Part shown: positions 56,400-64,000 of the stretch, piece after piece
Position numbering within the stretch: position 1 is the stretch's first letter
Layout: every line of letters begins with the position of its first letter
Assembly (NCBI GenBank): GCA_018296165.2
Contig: JACKQL020000027.1
Location: 434,001-498,000, forward strand
Source of the DNA: Termitomyces sp. T153
Lineage: Eukaryota > Basidiomycota > Agaricomycetes > Agaricales > Lyophyllaceae
Reading direction: 5' to 3'
DNA: 64,000 nucleotides
Position numbers and translations under genes: made by a program
The notes under the pieces: generated by a model
The model's input: the letters and a program-made list of their open reading frames with translations, nothing else
What the model was told of the DNA's origin: nothing
Databases searched by the model: none

Positions 56400-57728
56400 A
56401 AGGGTAGGTGGCAGTTCAAGATCAAGAAGTGTCTTTCTTCTATCTTAGAATGAGGGGCATCTAAAAAGGTAATTTCATTTTCTAGTGACAGACATGAGAA
56501 CCTGTTAGTACTCAGCAATAGAGGCATACACCTCATCTGTTGCTTGACTAAAAATCCTCCTCCAGTTCTGGAGGTGACATGCAAATGCTGATCTCCTCTG
56601 GGATTGACTTGTCTGGCAATGGAGCTCTGGCAACATCCTTTGTGGCCAACAGTTGCAGGAGGAGTTCCCCCTGCTCTGCCATAGAGAGGTAACATATCTC
56701 CAGACCCAAGAGGCAGTGCCATGCAAAGTGCTTGAGCTCTGACATCTCTGGCACAATAGTAGCACAGTGTAGAGCTGTTGGGCTGCATCCATGTCCATGG
56801 GGATGCCTAGCAGCAGAGAATCTGGTGTGAGGATGGCCAGAGTGGGAGCAGGCATTGTGTGAGCAGGTGCAGGGTACCAGAGGCTAGTGGCTGGCATGGG
56901 GTGCTGTGTGGGATGCATGTGGCAGAGCTCCCATCAAATCTCCATGAGCTGCCACTAATCCTAGGCTACCTTGTACCATGAAGCAATCCTCTCATCATCT
57001 AGGTGGCCCTCTGCAAGGTTGTCAATGCATTCCACTAGTGCAAGGTGCAGGCCATCCCAGAATGTGAGGCATAGCTGAAGGCTGTCAGAGTAGGCTGCTT
57101 GCTTGACCAGCACCCAGAAGGAGTCAATGTAATTGTCCAGCATCTGCTTCCCTTGCCCATATTGCTCCCTGTCACATAGCATCAAGGCAGCAGTTTTGGT
57201 GGGGTCAAGTGGGAAAAACTCTGCCTGGAATTCCTTCTCAAAGGCAGCACAGTCCAGGAAACCTCCAACACCTCTGGAGCACCTGAAAACTTGCAACGCA
57301 TAGATGGAGGCACATCCAGTCTTTATGTATGACAGTACCCAGGCTATCTTCAGTATGTCAGAGTCAAAGGTGTCCCTGCTGAGGTGGATGTAGGTGAGGC
57401 AGAATTGAAGGAAGTGTTCCCCACTGGAGCAAGCACCATTACATGCATCTGGAAGTGCAAGGTGTGGAATCCATTGTTGTAGGGTCAGCAGAGCTGCAGA
57501 AGCAAGTATAGGGGCAATCAGAGTTGGTTCTGTGACTGGGGGAGGTGTGGAGATAGGGAGTAGATGCTTGAGCAATACCTGGAGCAATTGGGAGATGTGG
57601 TTTGTGGTTTGACAGAGGGTGGAGAGTTTGGTTGTGTAGTGGGTGAGGGATGATTGCATTAGTTGCACCTGGTTTTTTAGGTGTAACAGACAGGTCCAGG
57701 CTTTGTCCTGCAGGGCCAGAGCCTCCAA
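56400..57728 (-). pseudogene. gypsy gag
   Basis: A 255-codon open stretch (57728-56961) covers the capsid: S-G-E-H-F-L-Q-F-C-L-T-Y, D-I-L-K-I-A-W-V-L-S-Y, F-E-K-E-F-Q-A-E-F-F-P, Q-Y-G-Q-G-K-Q-M-L-D-N-Y-I, L-V-K-Q-A-A-Y-S-D-S-L-Q-L-C-L-T-F. The continuation to 56400 has a degenerate Cys region (C-Y-Y-C-A-R). It shares blocks with the relic at 8967-9500. It is the best-preserved frame of the element. Confidence 0.85.
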
Positions 57729-57858
57729 GGAGGTGTCTGGGTTGGCAAGCTGAGATATAGAACTCTGCAGTGCTTAATCCTGGTGGGAAAGTGATGGATA
57801 GAGAAGTTCTTTACAGCTATGAGGGGCTTCCAGATCAGTTTTAGAAGACTTGTTCTGC

Positions 57859-58226
57859 TGTAAGGGCAACCTCTGGGAGTGGCAGCTCTGAGTCACACAG
57901 CTAGCAGAGGGGAATCCAAAGTATATTAGCAAGTAGATGATGATACAACAGTAACTAATCACCCAGCAGAGGGGAATCCAAAGAGACCAAGTCTAAGGAT
58001 CCCTGCTGCTCAGCACAGTGCATTAATGGGCAGCAGAGGCATGGGAACAGCTGTACAGAAGACCAGAGCTACTCCTCACCCTAGAGAAGTAATCAATGAG
58101 GTAATACAGAAAGTCCTGCAGGTCTCTGACAATCTCTGGAGGTCTGGCATGAACCCTGGAGACATCAAGTGAGTTGTGGAGGCATTGGAACAAGCCATGG
58201 AGGTTGGAAATAGAAGTCCCCTGACA
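57859..58226 (-). repeat. 5' LTR of the large gypsy element
   Basis: 368 bp from TGTAAGGGCA to CCCCTGACA on the plus strand, partner of 45643-46010. A related LTR end is present at 63082 and a stub at 9822. Confidence 0.9.
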
Positions 58227-58389
58227 AGCACTGTCCTTAGTTGTGATGGCCTTCTCTTGCTCTTGCAAATACATTTCTTCATCTTGCATGTATGTGACCA
58301 GTCATTGAATCTCCATAATCAGGCAGTCAATTTCTTTTTTAGCATGCTGAATCTTGAAATACTTGTCCATCATAATTTGGATGGCTAGC

Positions 58390-61202
58390 ACTGCCCAAGC
58401 GCGTTCATGCACATCTCCACACATGTCTGATAAGATGTCAAAGTCACAAGGAACACATATTCCATAACAAGATCCCATGAAAGCTCAGGGCATGGTGGGG
58501 AAAGGGCATGAGCAGCAGCATTGTACTTGCCCAATGCATTGCATATGGCCTGTGATTGAGCCTTGAGGCCTTACCAATATGCTTCCTCAATTTATACCCT
58601 ACTTAATACCAGAGTCAGTCATTGCATTCCAGATGATAAAGCATTGAACATACCCATTTGCAACATGTTCATCTTTGTTAATTCAAACATCCTCAAACCA
58701 ACTAATGCCTCTAGGTCATCAAGACATTGTTGGTAACAATGCTTGCCTGCCATCTCTGCCACCACCCTTCACTCGGGGTTTGTTTGAGTCCATTGTGTTG
58801 TAATGCCAAGTTTGGTTTCAAGATCCTGGACAATTTTGTTGTGGTTTTCCAGAACATGATGGTGCTTCATCTCAGTTGACCTTTTATAGTCCCATACATT
58901 GTGAAAGTTGGGGGTGATTACCAGCCACTTTGCTTGGGCATCATCCAATGCTTTCCTAAATGAATTGTTAAGACTGCACTCAATGGAAGAAAGAAAGGTA
59001 TGACAAACTGGCTTGCCTCAAGATTTACCAACTTCTGATTGTATTCCATGTGTAGCATCTCTTTGACAGGCTACCATGAAAGTCCTTGAAGGTATGCCTT
59101 CTCCTCTGCTAACCATTGCTTGAATGTCTCCAAGCCCATAACACCTTGGTCCTTCATCTGCTTCTCTAGTGCAGGTAAGCCATTGATCAGTTGAAGTGCT
59201 TGTTTGTAGTTATTCACTAGAAATGTGCCTAAAAATTGCTCAGACAAAGCTGAAAAACAAAGAAGATGTGCATACTAAGGGTAGCATAGGTCTCCTGTCT
59301 AACCATGTGCTTAGCATACTCCTGTATACTTTGCTTGTGGTGGAAGGTGCTTGCATATTGTATTGACAAAGCCAGGGCATTGGACTTGAAAAAGAACCAT
59401 TCACATCCCTCAAGGTCTTCAGGGCCCAGCCCCTCAACATACTTTGCAAGAAAAGTAAGCTGACATTGTCAATTGTGAGTGTGCCTGTGAAAGCTACCAA
59501 CAAGTGACTTGTATTCCAGTTTGCATGCATGTGGTCCAAGGGAGCTGTTAGCAAGCATAGTACCAAACTTACAGCCAATGTCATAACCACCACTGATGCA
59601 AGTGCCAAAGACATCTAGGAGTTTGTTGACCACAGCCAAAGGGTATTTAGTGCTATTGATATGACATCAGCTAAGTAGGTATGATCACTTGAATGGCATA
59701 GATACACACAGCCTGCCACTCTGAATCATATCAGCAATTAATAAGACAAATCCATGTCAACACAGGGCAAGTAAAATGCCAGTTTTGTCAAATATTTCCC
59801 ACATATGCATGGTGAGCTCATTGACCATGTTCTTCCATTGTCTTGCACAAGGATTCAACTCTGAACTCTACCTTCTTCCTATGGCAGTGGTGAGTCTAAA
59901 ATCTATCACAGAAAAACAACAACTCACAGAATCTTTTCCTGTGGGCAACATCTCCTGGATTACACCTTCCATCCATTTGTCCACTGCCTCCCTGTTGAGA
60001 TAGTAGTCCCCTACTACATTGTGATCATCCTGCAGCTCCTTCAATGTTCCTGGGGTCAGCTCTCCATTTTCATCTTCCATTGCTGGCTCTCAACAAATCA
60101 CACACTTTAGAGAATCATTTCCATCCATTGTTACTAGCATGTCAAATACCATGCTCTTCTCCCCTGCCAACTTATAGGTGCATGCAGAGCATGTATTGTG
60201 TAGCCTCCACTTGGGTGTATTGCAGTTGAGGGTGGCTTGTACATGCTTTTCAGTTTCTTCATGGATGGATAGGTAGACATTGTATGTGATTGAGAATTGT
60301 TTGCTAAGATAGGGTTTGAATGGTACCCCATGTAAGTCACACAAACTTTTGACAAACAGCTGAATTGCAAGGCAGGGGCATCAAAGATGAATTGTGTAGA
60401 ACAGTTCAATAACACAAATGGCAATCACAATGTCTGGATGGTATGGCACTGAAGGGAGGAGACCACACTCAATCAGAGAGGCAGCAATTGTCTGTCCTCC
60501 CTGGAGCATTGGAACATCCAGGGAATAAGTTTCTTTCAAGGCATCAGAGGACATGTTAATACAAGTTTGCAACTCACCAAAGAGGTTGACTACTCTGATG
60601 GCCTGCATCTCCTGAACTACTGCATCACTACTTAAAGGAGCTGCAAGCACCTTTCCAAAAACTCCACATGTTTTGCTTCACCTCAGGTATGCACTGACCA
60701 TCACCTCCAACTGTGTGCTAAACCCAAGAGTCCAATGAATGACAGCATCTTGACATGTGCAATATTCCCTTTGTTTCTTGTGTGGTGAAAGTTCCTCTTC
60801 AGGGAGTTCTTGAAACTTGCACCAGCATGAATTGAGGTTTGACCATCAATGACAGTGTCAAAGTCAATCCAGTCTGTGTCTTTGTTGTGTATGCCAACTT
60901 CCAGAATGTCTTGAATTGCATCAAGTACTTGATGTCTTTCCTTGTCTCACATTTTTGAGATAAGCATGATTAGTGCCTCATGCAATGAATCCCCCTTGCC
61001 ATGTACTCACCTTGCTGGTGGTGTTCTTGAACCTCCTTCTTCTGATGAGCTTGGAATGCACAGATGCCAGAGTGGTTGAGCATTTGAACTCTGGCACTGT
61101 TTGATAGGCCCTTGCTGAAGATTTTGAATTTTCCCTTGCTTGACTTTTGTCAGCATAGCATGTATCACAAAAGCTGAGTGGCCAGTGTGTGACATGTGAC
61201 AA
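58390..61202 (-). pseudogene. KDZ-type transposase (Kyakuja-Dileera-Zisupton)
   Basis: Minus-strand blocks: A-S-L-I-E-C-G-L-L-P-S-V-P-Y-H-P-D-I-V-I (60480); then L-C-D-L-H-G-V-P-F-K-P-Y-L-S-K-Q-F-S-I; W-R-L-H-N-T-C-S-A-C-T-Y-K-L-A-G-E and T-M-D-G-N-D-S-L-K (60340-60100); Y-D-I-G-C-K-F-G-T-M-L-A-N-S (59590) and Y-V-E-G-L-G-P-E-D-L-E-G-C-E-W-F-F (59440). This is the pattern of KDZ DNA transposases widespread in basidiomycetes. In H-T-H-N-(stop)-Q-C-Q the conserved Arg is a TGA, consistent with CGA to TGA. Many other stops occur. The N-terminal Cys cluster is poorly preserved and terminal repeats were not identified. Confidence 0.8.
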
Positions 61203-61329
61203 CCATGTGATTGCATAGGTGTTGGTTCAAATTGTTAATTAGAATAATGATGTCTTAGTTCTTGACATGGAATTCAAGCTGTAAGGCAAGGTTAGTGAAT
61301 GCTTTCTCCTCATCTGACCAATCCAGAGG

Positions 61330-63081
61330 TGGAGGTTATGCCCACTAATGCCATCTGTATGAACTAGTCCTGGGAGTCCTGGGGTTTGGTGGGGTGTTGT
61401 TGGTAGAAGTCCTGGAGCTTGTTGGGGGCTCCAGAGAGGTTTTTCAGAGTTCCCAAGTATTGTCTTGAGGTCTGTAGCCCTTCCAACAGACTAGGTAATG
61501 GAGTCAACTGTAGATAAGGCAGGAGTCAAGGATATGGTTGACTTTGTAATGGTGCTTGTCCTTGACCTCAACAAGCAAGGGTCAGCTGGGGTGTTTTCTG
61601 GAGAAGGGTCCAGGATATACTTCTCAAGGAGGTGAATGTGGAAAACTGAGTGGAGGCCCTTCAGACCCAGAGGTAGGTCAAGCTCATAGGTGTAGGTAGA
61701 GACTTTCTGGAGGATCTTGAAGGGACCAAGCTGCTTGTAATTGAGCTTGATGGAGGGTCTCCAGGTCTTGAAGCTGTGTTGATCAAGCCATACTAGGGTT
61801 CTGGTGGTCCAGTTGGGAGTGGGGTCATGTTGGGTGTTGGTGTGCTTGGAGTAGGCTTAGTTGGCAGTGTTGATTTCATCCTGGAGAAACTGGTGGAGGG
61901 ACTGGAGATCTTTGGCAACCTCATGGGCAACATGGGAGGGGATATCCTTGAGCAACAGGATGAGCTGGAAGTTGTAGCCTTTGTGGACATAGAAAGGGGA
62001 GACTCTAGAGGTGGAGTGGGAGGTGTTGTTGTAGGTAAACTCAGCAAGTGAGAGTTCTGCATGCCACTTGTTCTGTAAATAGTTAATGTAGAGGCAGAGA
62101 TATTGTTCCAAGGTCTGGTTTACTCATTCTATTTGTTTGTCAGTCTCCAGATAGTAGGTGGTGGAGAGGTTGGTCTTTATTTCTAGAGCCTTGCATAAGG
62201 ACTGCTAAAACTGGGAGACAAAGAGAGGGCCATGGTCAGAGATGATGTTGTCTGGGAGTCCATGCTTGGAGAAGACATGTTTGAAGAATAGTTTAGCAAA
62301 CTCAAGAGCATTGTTGATGGTGTGACAGGGGATAAAGAGAGCTTGCTTAGTGAGTTGGCAAACAACAACAAGGATTGTGTTGAAGCCTTCAGACTCAGGG
62401 AGCTCAACAATGTAGTCCATCAAGATTGAGAACCAGGGGTAGCAACCAACAGAGAGGGGTTTCAACAAGTCATAGGGACAGTGGCAGGGTACTTTGACTC
62501 AGAGGCATAGTTTGCAGGCCCACATATACTGTGTGACATCCTTCTTTATTCCTAGCCAAAAGTAAGTCTAGGAGATGAGTTGGAGAGTTTTATAAATTCC
62601 TGAGTATTACTAGAGTTCATGGTTGTGGTGCTGCCAGAGTATGTTGAGGTAAATGGACTTGTGGTCCAGGGCATAGATTTGTCCTTCTCAGAGTAGGAGT
62701 CAATGGTCTGGAGACAGCATGAAGGGTTGGCTGGTTGCTGACTTGTTGGCAGGGTTGTTCTGAGAGTTGTGCTGAGTGAAGAAGGCATCTGGAGGTGCAT
62801 TTCATATTTGGTGGAGGATCTCTTCTTTGTTCATAATCAGCATGGCATGTAAATGCTCAGGGGGGATTACCACTCAGTAGTTGAACACATTCTGCTCAGC
62901 CTCAGATGACTTCTTTGGATACATGTCAGATCTCCAGGTAAGGGCATCAGGTTTTGTGCCAAGTCATCTGGGGCAGTAGTGGATAGTGAAGTCATATTTG
63001 GAGAGGGTATTGAACTAGTGAGCTTGTTGGCAGCTGAGCTGTTTGGTAGTGGTGAAGTATTGGAGGTCATTGTGGTCAGAG
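61330..63081 (-). mobile_element. Ty3/gypsy relic: RNase H end, integrase, chromodomain
   Basis: Minus strand: Q-A-H-W-F-N-T-L-S-K-Y-D-F-T-I-H-Y near 63000 (RNase H end). Integrase core: I-L-M-D-Y-I-V-E-L-P-E-S...F-N-T-I-L-V-V-V and K-H-V-F-S-K-H-G-L-P-D-N-I-I-S-D-H-G at 62205-62460, then W-H-A-E-L-S-L-A-E-F-T-Y-N-N-T. C-terminal: L-G-P-F-K-I-L and G-L-K-G-L-H-S-V-F-H-I at 61650-61760, then a chromodomain-like tail to 61330. It is cut on the right by the LTR at 63082, so its upstream part should lie beyond the window. Frames are broken. Confidence 0.85.
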
Positions 63082-63544
63082 TGTAAGGGCAATTTCTGGA
63101 GGCTGTGACTCAATCACACAACTGGCAAAGGGAGATTCAAAGTCTATTTAATACTGTACAGTGTCTACTGATATAACTACTTATCTGGCAAAGGGAGATC
63201 CAAAGAGAACAAGTCTGAGGATTCCCTAGGCTAGGTGTGACACTTTAGAGGCTTCAGAAGTGTGAGAAACAACTGTACAGTATGATAGAGAAAAAAGACA
63301 AAAGTGATGTGTCAGCAATTGGTCAGCAGTTACATAAGCTGGTGGCAGTGCCAAAGGGGCCACACTTGTCTGAATTATTGACAGAGAATTGTCTGAGTTA
63401 TTGACAGAGAACCAGTGCAGCATGAGGGCTGAAACTAAGACTTATAAATAGGAAAAAGAAAGGGAAATGAGGAAAAACCATAATGGGGGAGATCTGACAA
63501 GAACTGGAGGAGGAGAAGGGGAAACAAGTGGGCCTACCCTGACA
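63082..63544 (-). repeat. 3' LTR of the rightmost gypsy element
   Basis: 463 bp from TGTAAGGGCA to CCTGACA, followed by a purine-rich tract on the minus strand (63548-63557). It shows the same end design as the 368-bp LTRs but is longer. It contains AGAGAACAAGTCT at 63203-63215. The left flank is CAGAG (63077-63081); the matching right duplication would be outside the window. Confidence 0.8.
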
Positions 63545-64000
63545 TCACCTCCCCTCTAGTGTGTGGTGTCTTGATGTACTGGGTAGAAGAAGTCACAAAT
63601 TGCCTGGTCAGCTGCTAAAATGGGGTAGATGCCTCAAATGGCTTTTGAAGCATTGGGATGCCTACAGTAGAAGTCCTGGACCAGGGCTGGTGCACATACA
63701 TTGGCCTGCAGTTCCTAAGAGGTGTCCTTGATTCTATATTTCTTCCATTTCACCTTGAACTGCAACTTCCCTCAGAATATCCTGCTATCCAAGATTTCCT
63801 CCACTTCATACTCCTCCTCATCATTGACCAGGACTGGTGGTGGGGGTAGCTTAGGGCAGTGGCCTGGGATTGGATCCTCTGTGGCTGAAAACAGCTTGAC
63901 AACATTGAAGACTGGGTGCAATTGGCATAGGCCTGCCAGGAGTTTAAGTTGGTATGCTAAAGGCCTTACTTTCTTCTCCACCATGAAGGGGCCAAAATGA
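63545..64000 (-). mobile_element. Ty3/gypsy element running off the window, integrase C-terminus/chromodomain
   Basis: The minus-strand frame 63984-63772 reads V-R-P-L-A-Y-Q-L, L-H-P-V-F-N-V-V-K-L-F and Y-E-V-E-E-I-L-D-S-R, the same C-terminal integrase and chromodomain start as at 46099-46473. It lies directly inside the 3' LTR, so the element extends to the right. It inserted into the older gypsy relic on its left. Confidence 0.85.

Larger units (their letters stand above)
45643..58226 (-). mobile_element. nearly complete Ty3/gypsy chromovirus with both LTRs, split by a LINE
   Basis: The element spans 12,584 bp on the minus strand. The right end is the 5' LTR, followed by gag (57728-56400). 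A LINE of about 6.4 kb interrupts it, then protease, RT, RNase H, integrase and chromodomain (49843-46040) and the 3' LTR follow. Both ends are flanked by AGCAC (45638-45642, 58227-58231), which proves an intact insertion. All coding regions carry stops or frameshifts, and the RT and protease active sites are mutated. Confidence 0.92.

Overview
The window looks like nuclear DNA of a mushroom-forming basidiomycete (Agaricomycetes). The evidence is many introns of about 50-60 nt, tandem CAP10-type (GT90) glycosyltransferase genes, a KDZ-type transposase, chromodomain Ty3/gypsy elements and Tad-like LINEs. The genus cannot be told from the sequence. Exon structures below were built by hand from splice signals and reading-frame continuity and have no transcript support.

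The window has three compartments. Positions 1 to about 10,715 and 42,402 to 64,000 are dense, nested, decayed transposons in which the dinucleotide CG is almost absent. Several catalytic aspartates of their enzymes have become asparagine, as expected from CpG (methylation/RIP-like) deamination. Between them lies a gene island of about 31.7 kb with ordinary CpG content. A 60-bp tandem repeat marks its left edge. A 46-bp tandem repeat and a TA-flanked inverted-repeat transposon mark its right edge.

Left repeats: a LINE split by a probable solo LTR and a Tc1/mariner-like miniature element, a plus-strand gypsy fragment, and a minus-strand gypsy fragment whose gag holds a clean solo LTR (5-bp target duplication GCCAC). 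Right repeats: a TIR element carrying a chromovirus integrase/chromodomain fragment, a second copy of the same solo LTR (duplication GCAAC), a 12.6-kb gypsy element with both 368-bp LTRs and duplication AGCAC that was later entered by a LINE of about 6.4 kb, a dead KDZ transposase, and two more gypsy elements, the last running off the window.

Gene island, left to right: a small secreted protein (-), a BEM46-like hydrolase pseudogene (+), a damaged RING-finger gene (+), a Pro/Ser-rich protein (-), three tandem CAP10 copies (one dead, two apparently intact) with a PNPOx-like flavoprotein between the intact two, a SUV39/Clr4-type H3K9 methyltransferase with chromodomain, an EXPERA/EBP-like membrane protein (-), a secreted Kex2-type repeat-peptide precursor, a bestrophin-like anion channel and glycyl-tRNA synthetase. 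There is no sign of operon-like organisation.

The most interesting item is the gene at 34196-34833. It is an alpha-factor-like prepropeptide in which nearly every unit ends in tryptophan followed by KR or RR. Units start with Glu-Pro/Glu-Ala dipeptides, and the predicted end product GPPGW would be made three times. Second is the TIR element at 42402-43552, which has captured gypsy coding sequence.
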